Source: Phytoseiulus persimilis
Taxonomy: Eukaryota; Arthropoda; Arachnida; Mesostigmata; Phytoseiidae
Direction: 5' to 3'
DNA: 64,000 nt
NCBI GenBank assembly: GCA_037576195.1
Contig: CM075103.1
Location: forward strand, 11,594,001 to 11,658,000
Of the stretch, positions 47,462-59,175 are shown one piece after another. A program made the position numbers and the translations under genes. The notes beneath the pieces were generated by a model. It was not told the DNA's origin, did no database searches, and saw only the letters and a list, made by a program, of their open reading frames with translations. Every line of letters starts with the position of its first letter. The stretch's first letter is position 1.

Positions 47462-49795
47462 TCAGCGGGAAGTACAAGCTATTAGAATGAACAATACCAT
47501 GAAAACTGCCGCCCACACGATGGCGTAGGAGAGGGCGTGTTCGACGAACGATTCGTAAGCTTTCGCTGGAACGTCACGGGCTCGATTAACTCCAGCCGCT
47601 TCGGGATTATCGCCCGATCCAGAATTGGAAGGAGTACTCGAGTCGGCTGGTGGAGGTGGGACCAGGTTCGGAGTCGAGGTGATATTCCTATCAACGGATC
47701 CCAACGTCGAAACTGCGACAGAATCAGGTCCTACGGTAGTCAACGGCTCCAGAAAAGCCTCAGCAGTTGTTAAGGAAACCTCGATCGAACCGATGAAGGG
47801 AGTGCTTGACGATTCTGGGGGACTCCCTGAAGTGGAGGAGAAATCGAGGCCTGCATCAGAAGTGGCAGTCGTCGACGACTCCGAATCGATAAGTATCGTA
47901 TTCGAGCGAACATCGTCCGCAGCATCGCCGATAGTATTGAAGGATCCCGGAACAGCCTCTGCAGTTGTTGAAGAAACCTCGACCGAACCGATGTAGGGAG
48001 TACTCAACGATTCCGAGGGAATCCCTGGAGTGGACGTGAAATTGACACCTGCATCGGAAGTGGCAGTCGTCGAGGACTTTGAATCGTTACTGGAAGTAAC
48101 GTTAAGTATCGAATGTGAAGGAAGTTGGTCCGCAGAATCGCCGATAGTATCGAAGGTCCCCGGAACAGTGTCTGCGGTTGTTGAGATAGACTCGCGCGAA
48201 TCCACATTTGGATTCTGAGGAACGGTTTCTAATTCCAGGGGAGAAACCCAATAGTCAGGGCCAGGATCCGTCGGAACTTCCGTCGCAATCCGAGCGGTTG
48301 TTGAGGAAGCCTCGATCGTGTCAGCACCCATTGCACCCGAGATCTCGAGGAATTTTCCCGTCGGCGCAGCGAAGATGGGAGCCGGTGGCGTTTTGACTGC
48401 CTTCATCTTAGGACCACATGTTAAGTTGAACCCGATCACTCCGGGGAAACATCCCCCGATTTTCTCGCTGGAATATTCTGTAGAGGAGAAAACCATTGGT
48501 TAGACCGACGCTTCTCGAGGAATCGCTCTGGAATATCGGGTGGTTTTTAGTTTCTCGCTCCTTACATTCCACTTACCGAGATACTTGCAGAGGTACACAT
48601 CGAGCAGCTTGGCTTCGAAAATTTTCGCATCGCTCCCGTAGTCTTGGAATCTTACCCCATATAGATCTGATTTTTTCTTTCCAAACAATGTGGCCAGACA
48701 TTCTGCGAAGCTCTCCTGGTTCTGAATGGTCATATTGAAATTCTTCATCCAAACTGTGATAGACTCCAAACACGGTTTCTTCTTGTTGTTACATGATCTG
48801 CCTGGTTCCCTGCGTTCCGCCAGGAGAAGTCGAATTTTCATCGTTGAAGCCCCAAGGTCAACGGAATCTGTGCGCAGCTTCAAAACTGTGCCGTTCTGGA
48901 TGTCGTTCGCGAGTCCGTAGATTACCGGAAAACCTCTTTTCGGATCTACCCTGACTCCAATACTCTTCAAATCCGACGTCTTTGAGCTGCTTGAGACTTG
49001 GGTTCTCGTGAAGTTCAGTTCGAATTCAAAGAACGAGCCCGGCTGCACGAAAAAGCTGGGCACGGAGTGAACTTTCCAGACGCGCTTGACGAGATCCTTT
49101 TCCTTGTTTCTATACTCGAAGCTGTACGTTCCCGGCCTCAGGGGGGCGATCTCCAGGGTGCGTTGATCGCCCAGATTGTCTAGGTACCTCGCGATTCCCC
49201 TACCGTCGAATCCTAATTGATGCGGTGGAATGAAGTCGAAGTATTTCGCGAACAAATCCCTGATGGCTAAGGTCTCTTTAATCGCTTCTTCGGGCAGCAC
49301 GTCGATCTCTCTGGTGATGTTATTGACCACGTAATTCCCACTCCAAGGTGGCTCGGTTGAGAGTTCGATCGATCTCACGACAGGCACGTCATATTTTCCA
49401 GTGGACGCCCCACTGAAAATGGAAAATAGATTTGAGATAGTCTCCAGTCGATGATTTCCGGCTGTTCCGGCCCCGGTCATAGTTTGGTCGCTTGCACCTC
49501 ATTCAGAGATCCGTCCGGGGCCGGGAAGGCCGGCGCGATCCGTCCGATTCCGTTGGCTTTCATCTCGCTGTGTCGAGCTGTTTCAGAATTCTCAGAACTA
49601 CTCGATTCCGAGATCGAATCGCGAATTCGATTGAAGATACGATAGCTGATCTCCGGCCGCGGATACTTACTTCACAATCGAAGAGTCGATGACGTTGTCG
49701 CTAAGTACATCAGGATTTTCAGGGACTGATGCCTCGGCTAAAAAAACGAGTCCCACCGAACAGTAGAGCGCAACGAAGAAACAGGGACTGGGCAT
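47462..49795 (-). CDS. Surface protein A: unknown family, mucin-like stalk, C-terminal membrane segment
   Basis: Family not recognised. Exons in reading order: 49795-49671, 49412-48577, 48477-47462; phases 2 and 1; 658 residues. MPSPCFFVALYCSVGLVFLA is a signal peptide. Residues about 42-345 form an extracellular domain with several NxT sites, four or more cysteines and motifs shared with the gene at 51045 (IELSTEPPWSG, LRPGTYSFEY, YGLANDI, QESFAECL, CFPGVIG). Residues about 345-620 are a Ser/Thr/Pro-rich stalk with two to three degenerate repeats of about 60-70 residues (SSTTATSDAG, TPYIGSVEVSSTTAEA), probably O-glycosylated. The C-terminus is one hydrophobic helix (AIVWAAVFMVLFILIACT) ending TSR, compatible with a membrane anchor or GPI signal. 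The acceptor at 49413 was chosen over an earlier in-frame ATG at 49480 because its TTTTCCATTTTCAG matches the paralogue. Confidence 0.75.
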
Positions 49796-51044
49796 CGTTC
49801 GCCGAGAAGAAGAACTTTCGGTACCGACGACACTGAGGCACGCACGAGTCCGTTGTCGAACGCTACAAACCGGGCGTTAGCGAAGTTGGTGTGAAGCTTT
49901 CGTGTGCATGTCACCCCGCGTCACAGCCGACTCGACTGAGAGAACATCCACGAGCGCCGCTTCGCGAGACCTTGTCCAGTTTGGGCTCGTTTTCGACAAA
50001 GCTGTTTGTCTCGATCCCGTGACCGCAGCGGCGCGGGATTGCGCCTAAATGAATTTTGTAGAGAGTTCGATCCGTAGATTTCCAGAATTCGCCTCCGGCG
50101 ACCACACCGTGCGGCCGGGTGGTGGTCGATTTCATTCTTCCGATCTTGGCATCGAACGAAACATCAAAAACGAACGGGTGACAGAGTTTCTCGAAACGAT
50201 TCGAAATTATAGTGAATCACTCCGGTTTCTTCTCGTTCGTCGTCCGTTCCTAGGAGACATCGTGCCGGCCTCGCTCCACCTCAGATACTCGGCTCAAAAG
50301 TCGCAGTGATCTCCCCGTCCTAGCGATCAAGGTTCGAGACTCCTTCGAATTCACGCCCCTGTTGATCCCCCATGTCAGCAGGTCAAGCACGGGTATCTCA
50401 AGTTTTTTTCGGCAACTGGTACTGTTTTATTGTTATCTATGCTGAAGTTACTTTGTACCACGGGGATAATTCATATTAAATCAGCGACATCCAGTATCGA
50501 GTGAGCCCCAATTTGTGCGACCAAGTTCGAGAACACTTTCCTGGTGCCTATTGTCCCGAGCTCGTGGAGCAGCCAGACTCGAACCGTTATCTCATCAGAG
50601 TTCGATTACCTGCGTCAGCCTGTCGGATCTCAAGCGTTGTTGTCAAGCCGAATTAGACAAGCACATCTCCACCGCCGGAACCGGAAGCTTTCAAGGAATC
50701 TTTCTCTTCTTGGGGGCTAGTTCTCATAACTCTAATAATTGAATCGGGTGCTCTTTCCATCAGATCACAACTCATAAACTCATCGGCCGCCAAGGCGTAC
50801 GGACGCATCACGCTGGACTTCCCTGGACACCAGCAGACGAATCAACAAACGGGAATATGCTCCGAAACAGCAACGAATTGAAGTGCTAGATTACACGAGT
50901 CGAAGATTTTGAGAGGACGTCCGAGGCCGTTGGGGAAAGATCAACTGGATCACAGCGTTGGATCACAGCCGATCGGAGCCGGCGATTCTCGGAAAACTCC
51001 GAGAATGTTGATGGACATTCATTGACAAAATCAGGCCCGGTCGT
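49796..51044. other. Intergenic, between the two paralogous surface-protein genes
   Basis: Should hold the promoter of gene A and the 3' UTR of gene B. I see no TATA box close to 49795 and no clear poly(A) signal just past 51045. Open frames are below 90 codons. Confidence 0.45.
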
Positions 51045-52653
51045 TCACATCGGAGTTGACATAGCGAGCACCAAGATGAAATACACAAAATGAACATTGA
51101 ATCTGTCGGCCAAGCATTTCAAAGTGGCCGAGGAAGGCGTGTCAACGTGTTCGGACCCGATAGCAGCCTCGAGCGAAGAAGAGTCTATTGCATCCGAGAG
51201 CTCCGTCGTGGTCGACGAATGAGGGACAGGAACCGGTGGTAGGTCGATCGCCTCTCCGCCTGAGCTGCATGTTATTTGGTACCCGATCACTCCGGGGAAA
51301 CATGTTTCTCTTATCTGTCTGAAGATGAGATCTGAAAACGAGAATGTTCATGATTAGAGGGAGCGTTCATGGTCGCATGATTCCCCGAGGAGCCTCAGAA
51401 TTTCTTCCAGAAGTCGCTCCGTTCCGTGAGATGTGGTTGTTCAAATTCATATCTCTGTGATTCCACTTACGGAGGCGCTCCGGTCTGCAGTTGAATTTAT
51501 AGAGCGGCTGAGCTTCGAAAGACTTCGCATCGCCCCCGTAATCTTCAAATCTCACTGCAGTCAGGCTGGATTTTTTCCATCCGAGCCGCGCAGTCAGGCA
51601 TTCTGCGAAGCTCTCCCGGTTCTGGATGGTCGTATCGAAGCTCCTCATCCAAACTTGTACATTTTTCACACAGGTTACGACCTTGGTTCGACAAGCTCCG
51701 CCCGACTTTTTGAGTTCCTTCAGGAGTAGTCGAATTTTTATCGTTGACACGGCGGTGTCCAAAGAACTCGTACGTAGCTTCACAATTGTACCATTACGAA
51801 TATCGTTGGCGAGGCCGTAGATCAGAAGAGTACCTCGTCCCGGATCGACTTTGACTCCCAAGTTCTCAAGATTCGCGAGCCTGGCGTGATTTTCCAATTT
51901 GGCTTCAGTGAAGTTGAGTTCGAGCTCAAAGAACGAGCCCGGTCGTACGGTGTAGGTGGGCACGGAGCGAACTGTCCAAACGCGCCTCGGAAGATCCCGC
52001 CCCTTATATCCATACTCGAAACTGTAAGTTCCCGGTCTCAAGGGGATGATTTCGAGCGTGCGATAGAAAGCACCAGGACCTCCTTTCCAGTTCTTTTTGT
52101 AACTCGCGATTCCTCTTCCATGGAACTCTAGACGATTCCGGGGGATAGCGTCGAAGTATTTCTCGAGGAAATCTTTCACACTTGACGTCTCCTCGAGTCG
52201 TTCCCCGGACAGGACGTCAATCTCTTTGGTGATGTTATTGATTATGGAAGTTCCGCTCCAGGGTGGCTCGGTTGAAAGCTCGATAGAACTCACGACTGAG
52301 GGGTCATATTTGCTGGTGGGCGCCCTCCTGCATGGAGGAAACGTAAATTTTTCAGATGGTTTTGCGTCCGATGGCGATGATACACAAGCTTATGTCGATT
52401 CCGATAGGTTCGAGGCTGCTAAGGACCGACGTTCTTCCAAGCTCGATTTCATGACTGAGGGGTTTCCGGCGAGAACCGCACGGAAATCCACGATCCCGAA
52501 CACGGGAAAGTGGACCATTCGAACTAACCTCCGATGAGGGGATCGGACGATTTCCTCAACGAGCCTGTCCGAGCTCTTCACACGTGGAACGCCGACTGAA
52601 GCAGAGAGGCTGACCACACAGTACAAAGCAATGAAACAGCGGATGTTCCCCAT
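51045..52653 (-). CDS. Surface protein B: paralogue of A, short stalk
   Basis: Exons in reading order: 52653-52529, 52327-51471, 51331-51045; 422 residues. Exon 1 is 125 bases, exactly as in gene A, and both intron phases match, so the pair arose by tandem duplication. MGNIRCFIALYCVVSLSASV is a signal peptide. The extracellular domain (about residues 42-335) follows A closely: IELSTEPPWSG, LRPGTYSFEYG, TIQNRESFAECL, then CFPGVIGYQITC just after the second intron. The stalk is only about 50 residues without the repeats of A. The C-terminus FNVHFVYFILVLAMSTPM is a short hydrophobic tail, like a GPI-attachment signal. The first-intron donor GTTAGT at 52528 was chosen because it gives the same phase and length as A. 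Confidence 0.75.
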
Positions 52654-54309
52654 TGCCCCACGGAGGAATTTTCGAAGATCTCAGAGCGGGCCAGAGGCCG
52701 AGTCGAGGAGCGCTGCGAACGAAATCATCCGGCGTCTGCGACGCGGCCGAGACACTTCCGCGTGCATGTGGCCTCAAGCTTGATTCGGTTTGATTGTAAG
52801 TGAGCCACCACTGGAGGAAACTCCCTGATAGCATTCTCCTGAGTTGAGAGCAATGCCGCCCTATGGGATGCGCATCCGATCCCGCTTCGAGTACCAGTGG
52901 GTCACCGTCTTCAAACTGTGCAAGTAGCGTGAATTCAAAGCGGATGAGTTTCTCGAGGAGCCCGGAGTACTCACCACTTATGAGGAATTTCGATGTTCAG
53001 TATTAGCTGACTGACACCAATTATGTAACACAGACGGTTCGTTCATAAGATTGGCTGTGATGAAACGGACGGATGATATTTTCATTGTCATATTTCAGTG
53101 TATCTCAATGCACCTCGCTGGAATGAGTCATCATGGGGACAGGCAGTTGAGAAAAATATGGAAGTTGAATATTTCCAACTCCTCAACCATTCGGCCAAGT
53201 CGTGCGGTGATTACGAATCACTTGCCAGTGAAGTACCATTGTGAGAGTTGGTCCAGAGAGCGCTTCCATCAGCGAAGGACGACGACCCATGGTTCCCGTG
53301 GTTGACGAACAGAGGACTCCACTTAATGGGAACACCGGGTGAACGGATCATCCGCTTATTCGGATCAAAAGACGAATTCCCCGATTCTCTTCATTGGACA
53401 CGCTCCGGTTCATCGGTACAAGGCTCCGCTTATTCGGATCATCCCGCCACGAGCGCAATTATTCTTTGAGAGAAAGGAATAAGTTTCCGCAACGGGGAAC
53501 GCATAGCCGAATGGATCATCTTGTTTCAGTCACGAGAGATTGGCAGGTTCCATGGTTTTCGAAACCCTGTCAGTTTTCTCGAGCGAAGAGACCAAACGGA
53601 TTCCGATCTGCTTCCAGTTCCAAATTTCGGGACATTCTTGTCAATTGACGTTGATGTCCAGTGCCACTCTTCGGTTGAACCTCACGAAGATGGGATCGTC
53701 CGGGAAATCGCGGCGAATCGTGGCTGTAACACTGTGGTTCAAAAAACGGAGAGGAGTGCCGAGATTTCCATCTGATGCCCGATATACAGATAATCCGGAT
53801 GGAACAGGGTACGTGAAAGGGTCGAAGGATCTCGAGAGTTTCGAGGATAGACCAGAGGTACGCAGCCGTGATGTAGAAATCAGTGAGAGGGCAGGCATGG
53901 TTGCTGAGATTCGGTCAGGGAAGATATTTGACGCCGAACCCCCTGAACCTTGGCACAAACGAGCCAAACTGTTTTTTATATTACGGAAGAGGGAGCTGGT
54001 GAGAGGTTGATCGCAACACAATTACTCCTGTTCATGCATCATAGATTAGTTTCTAACATATTCGAAGCACTTTCTCGATTGATTGTTTATTCAGTCAGGG
54101 TCTTATCAAAGTTGACTTCCAATGAATTCCTCATCCATCGAGCATTCGTTCCTCGGTGTCTTTCTCCACTGATCGTGAGTCAAACATATCCTAAAGTATA
54201 ACAACAGTTTGTAGCAACAGATCACATTATGCGCTGGGAACGTGGGATTCTCACCGATCTGCGTCGTCCCCTCCCTTCTACCTAACGACTGCTGCCGATC
54301 CTTCCCTAT
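52654..54309. other. Intergenic, no supportable gene
   Basis: Contains a short direct repeat (GCTTATTCGGATCA at about 53352 and 53430). The longest open frame (53540-54010, +, 156 codons) has no recognisable motif. Confidence 0.45.
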
Positions 54310-56336
54310 TCAATTTATATCTACAGTGGGTCTCTGATGAGCCAACAAGTCTATGGCATCACCGGACATGCTGCAATGCTCAACATTGAGCTTGCGGAGG
54401 TGGGGACAGTGATCTTGCAACGCGTCGAGACTTCGGTCTGTGAGCCCGCGACAGTTTTTCAGTATCAAGGTTCTCAGACGCGGCAGGCATTGGACCATGG
54501 ATATGAGGCCGACATCTGTGATCCGCACGCAGCTGGAAAGATCGAGATGTTCCAAGCGGACGTGATGCTCGGCTATACTCACTAGAGCGCTATCTGTCAA
54601 CAAGGAACACAGCCCCATACTGAGGAGCTTCATATCCGGAGCCCCTATTCCGTTCTCCAGCGACCGGTCCGAGATTTCGACCGCGCCCGTGATTTCCAGG
54701 CTCTGGAGATACTTCAATTCGTGGAACTTGACTCCGGCCTCGTCGGTGAGAGTCAGATTGAAATCCAGGTTCAGCTTCTCCAATCGTTTGAAATTCTCAC
54801 AGATGATGACGAAACATTCGGAATCGAGGTTGAAACAACGGCACAATCCGAGTGTGCGAAGATCTTTCAATGACGCGAGTCGTCGAAAAGCCCTGACGTC
54901 ACAATCAGTGTAGCTCAAGTCGAGATGCTGCAAGTTCGTCAATGCTCCGAGGCTGCCCCAGGCCTCGATGTTGATGCGTTGACAAGCGTTCAAATTCAGA
55001 TGTCGCAATTCCTTGAGTCGGACTATCTCCTCGAGGCTTCGTGATGAAATCAGCTGACAAAGACCGAGGTCAAGATGTTCGAGGCCGGGGCTTTTTGCGA
55101 GAATGCATTCCAGGTGTTCATCATTGGTTTGGCTGGTTCTATGAAACGATAGGAGGCGTAGTTTGGGGCACTCTGCGATTGCTTCGTATGCTCTGGGAGT
55201 TAGCTGATCGCAAGATTCTAGCCGTAAGCATTGTAGGCTGTCCCGATAGAGCTCCACGATCTGGATCAGGGCTTTCGCATTGATCAGGGTGCCGCTGAAA
55301 TCCAGGTCGACGAATTTCTGCTTCGATCTCATCATGCAGGCGAGAACGTTCTGGAACGTCAGCACAGCCGAGCTGAATTCGATGTCGGTGTGGAACCTAC
55401 GGAATATCCCGGGATGGAACTGTAGATTCGAGCAGAAAGCCAGCGATAGAGACGTGATGTTTGGCATGAGGGTGAGCATCCGATTGAACGACGCGTCTGT
55501 CAGAAATCGATTCTTTCGGAGAGACAGATGCTGAACGTTGCGTAAGGACTGTTCAACTTCGGCGATGCAAATGTGCCCGGGAGGCCGGAGCAGGGCATCG
55601 GACATCATCAAGCTCGGACAACCTGTCGGGGAGATATTTTGCGTTAGTTTCTCTGAACTCAACGAGGGACTTCTTTCCCAACTGCTCGGGAATCGAGAGG
55701 TAATGCGTCGCGGTTGGCGTTAATACCTGTGAGCTCGAGCGACTCTAGCTTCCGGCACTCCTGGAGGATCGAATAGAATACTCCGGCTGCCAGATCACAA
55801 TTTTCCAATCGCAAACTTAGGAGATTTTCCGCGATTCGTGCCCAGAACTCTGGATGGAAATCGAACAGGGTCCCTAGAAAATTCAGTCGAAAAACTCTTA
55901 GTCCTTTCCGGTGGGGTCTCCCCAGTGGGACTCGCTGACCACAACACTGCCAGACGAAACCCTGAACCCCCTTCGTTTCGAATTATCTTGAGCCGTCGAC
56001 GACTTTCTCACCATCGCTGATGATCAAATTTTGGTATTGACGATAACTGTCGAGTAGAATGGGAGTAGCTCTTTTTAGGTCAGTATCGCGGAGAACCAGG
56101 CAAATGTCCCTCATTGAATGCGGTGCGGAAACAATCTCAGCCCAGCGGCGGCATACCATCGCGCTAGAGAGTCGATCTGAGCCTCGGAGTAGCCCGAGAA
56201 TTTTTTCGAGCAGCTGAAAGAACACAATAATGGTTCACGAGACGCAGTCCTGGATATTCACTATCGAGCTCTGATGGGAGAACTGAAAGTGGAAAACTCA
56301 GACTCTTGCACAAACCTCGTTGGGGAGGTCGTCCAT
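54310..56336 (-). CDS. F-box/leucine-rich repeat (FBXL) protein, 4 exons
   Basis: Predicted substrate receptor of an SCF (SKP1-CUL1) ubiquitin ligase. Exons in reading order: 56336-56316, 56213-56012, 55903-55727, 55622-54310; phases agree; 570 residues. Exon 1 encodes only seven residues; joined to exon 2 it gives MDDLPNELLEKILGLL, then SAMVCRRWAEIV, a standard F-box at the extreme N-terminus. The rest is a long array of cysteine-type LRRs (for example LEHLDLGLCQLISSRSLEEI, LEHLDLSSCVRITDVGLISM, LKNCRGLTDRSLDALQDHCP), roughly twelve or more, to the C-terminus. The third intron acceptor (GGAAAG before 55903) is weak but the only one keeping LRVFRLNFLG in frame. No extra domain. I cannot assign it to a numbered FBXL subfamily. 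Confidence 0.87.
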
Positions 56337-59175
56337 GCCTTCCCTCCTGGATCGCCTAGATGCAGCTGTTACACTCTGTCACAAGCCAGTAACTTCGACG
56401 ACGGCTGGATTCACTGAAGCTTTATTTCCCTCAGTCGCTGAATTTCACCAAACACGATTCTCTTGTGAGCAGCATTTTCACGATCGGTCGACGGTGATTA
56501 CTAGCCGCGAATGACACAGAGAACTGCAAACACTCGTTGACAGTCTCATTGCAGTGGCTCTCGGCGCCGACTCGCACTCACTTGACTACAATCACATGAC
56601 ACAGAATGATTCTGATTTGAAATGCGCGACTGCATGCAGCAGACACCCAGTGCGGAGAGATTATGATGTGAGTCTAACTCTCGACGCGACCGGGACCCTA
56701 TCCTTTGAACAGTGTTTATCAAATGGATGAATTTTTAAAGGGATATGTGGCCGCCAAACTGGCGGGGGAGCGGGCGGCAGGGCGTTGAGGTGCTGCTCAG
56801 CCTACCCTCCGTACCGTGGCGCCCAGACAGGACTCCGTTGAGAGTACGAGTTATGGGCTGAACAATGCAGAGTGTTCAATCTGGAGCGACGGCATGCTTC
56901 TCAAATCTCTCAGCATCGGGGGCGCATTTATTTTGGTGCTCGAAAACTGACTCCACGGGGATGCGGGCGAACTGAAAGTACGCTAAGCAGATGATTGTTG
57001 AACGGGTAGGCCACGATGTCTAGGCTGGAGTGATATGAAAAGGTGAATCCGGGACACTCCTGAGGGCTGGCTGAGAGGTTCAGCCGAAAACAGAGGCTGG
57101 AGTGATATGGAGTGATCTGATGGAAATCCTATCAAGATTCCTACAAGCCTCTCGAGTATCTATTCGAGATCTGAGAAACATATAGTAGATCGTCTGAACT
57201 CTAAGCGCCCGCCCAAGCTCCCGACAGCGGAGAACACGGAATAGGGAGACCTTGTGGTGAATCACCATTCCAAGCTGAATTCAATCGCCCACTCGCTCCA
57301 ACAATCATCTCCCGCGGCACGTCCATTCAGGCGGATCACCCGCGCGTTAAGATTCTCAACGGGAAATAGGACTCATGATAAGCAGTTTGTGGGGAAATGA
57401 GTGAATGCGAGAAGGACACCTGCAGTAGTTTGTCTGTTGAGAATTCTGATTCGGTTCTCTGCCTAGTCCGATTCCATACTCACTTTTACGAGAAGTTTTT
57501 CTCTCGACAGCAACCTTCGGGGAAATTTCCTCCGAAATCGACGCACGCCTAAGCTCGAGATCAGATAAAGCTGTGAAGACGGGATAGGGAGACCATATGA
57601 TGACTCACGATCCCAGGCTGAACTTCATAACCTACCCTCTCAAATACTTATCATACAAACGCATTTCCAGCTCACTGAGTCAGCTTTCCAACAGCAAATT
57701 GAATGAATTCGCGTTAGTTTCCAGTAACGAACAAAAATACGAGCAGGACAACTGCGGTTGACCACTTGACGTCATTTCAGATCCGATCATTTACCTAATC
57801 CAATCCCAAACTTGAATCTCCAACAAGTTTTTATCGCTGGCTACAGCGCGGCGCAGCGGGCTTCCGAGACAGCACCCTACGTATTGCTAGCTGATTCTCC
57901 GCTCAATGTCCCTCTAACGATTCGTCCAATCTCTGAAACGGTTAAAATGATAGGGGTTCTTTGGCGGAAAGACGCGCGATTCCGATGGGCGAGCGGGCAG
58001 ACCGACAGCAAGCGTCCTCCACGCGCTGCGGGAGGATCGGGTGAGGTTCGGTTAGATTGGGCAAGGGCGATGCGGGCACGCTCCCGTTTGAGTAACTGTG
58101 AGGTAATTAAACCCAAGCTGGAGGGCCGGACGCGGAGCGGTGAATCGGGGCGCCCCGCGCGTGGGCACCCGGAGACCGAGTACAGGTTGTCTGGTATTCT
58201 TCTATTAAGCGTTCGCGCAGCTAGGCAGGCAGAAAAAGCAATCAATTCCGAGTTTCTTCATGCCAGAACAGCTAGGAGCATAGAGGGGGCGCCAAGAGAT
58301 GCGGCTGCAAAGCCAAACAACTCGGGAGGCTGGGAATGATTGACTGGGTCTTAAGCGAAGACAAATTCGAGAACTAAATCGGAACGGCTTGGAGGGGACT
58401 GCATGTAGGCGAGAAGTTGGAACAGATCGCTGGGTCAAGAGAGGCGGCTTCGCAAAGCCTATGCGAGAAAAGGTCCCTGTGAGTCGCAGTGTTCCACGAG
58501 CCACGTGCAATCCACTGTCCTCTTCGATTCCAGCCGCATGGCCAGTCGATGTACCTATGTCATCCCTGGATAAAAACATCGGATACGACTTCCTGCTCAG
58601 CGAGCCCGCCGTCGAGAAGGAATCATGCCGAATTCATACAGAAGAAACTCAGAGCACACCCGAGCTCTCGCGCATCAATCGGTAGTCCCTGAAGCACAGA
58701 AACAAATATTCTCAAACGTTTCGGAAACTGTCTTATCTTGTTTATTGAGTACACCTCAGCTGAGACCGACGAGCATCCGTCCGGTGGTGGAGTCCTGTAC
58801 AAAGAGTAAAACTGTGTCTCGTCTCAGGCATGAGTCCTGTCGAGTTTCATTCTCGTGATTGATAAACGTATATTTCTCTGCCTCAACGATTCTCGGAGAG
58901 GGCAGGTCGAGTTTTTCGGAATCACAAAGTTATGAGTCTGGCCATCTTTTCTATTTTGGATCAACTTGTAATCGATTGCTCACGTAAAAATCACAACCGT
59001 GGTCCGCGGGATCATGAGTTTGACCTCAGTCGGCACCCTGGTCTACCCTTCCAGCTCTTCGAAATAAGAAAAGCTACTGTCGGGAAGCTTCTCTGAAGCG
59101 AGGTGCGAACTCAAGCTGTTGGAGGAACCACTGTCAGTCGCCGGCTCGGAGCTGGCCCGCGCAACCGCCGAGCTT
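56337..59175. other. Intergenic; diverged repeats, GC-rich block
   Basis: Holds a diverged direct duplication (ATAGGGAGACC...TCAC near 57241 and again near 57583) and two copies of GGCTGGAGTGATATG (57024, 57093). A GC-rich block at about 57960-58200 contains a 175-codon open frame (57812-58339, +) with no recognisable motif. Confidence 0.45.

Noticed and set aside
49413-49480. Start of surface protein A exon 2 at an ATG at 49480
   Set aside because: A strong acceptor at 49413 and the matching exon structure of paralogue B show that this part is intronic.
56214-56240. Start of the F-box protein in the 56012-56225 frame
   Set aside because: The sequence TTGTGTTCTTTCAG just before 56213 is a splice acceptor, and the 21-base exon 56316-56336 completes the F-box.
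57812-58339. 175-codon open frame in a GC-rich block
   Set aside because: High GC removes stop codons by chance; there is no motif, splice support or poly(A) signal. It also does not resemble rRNA.
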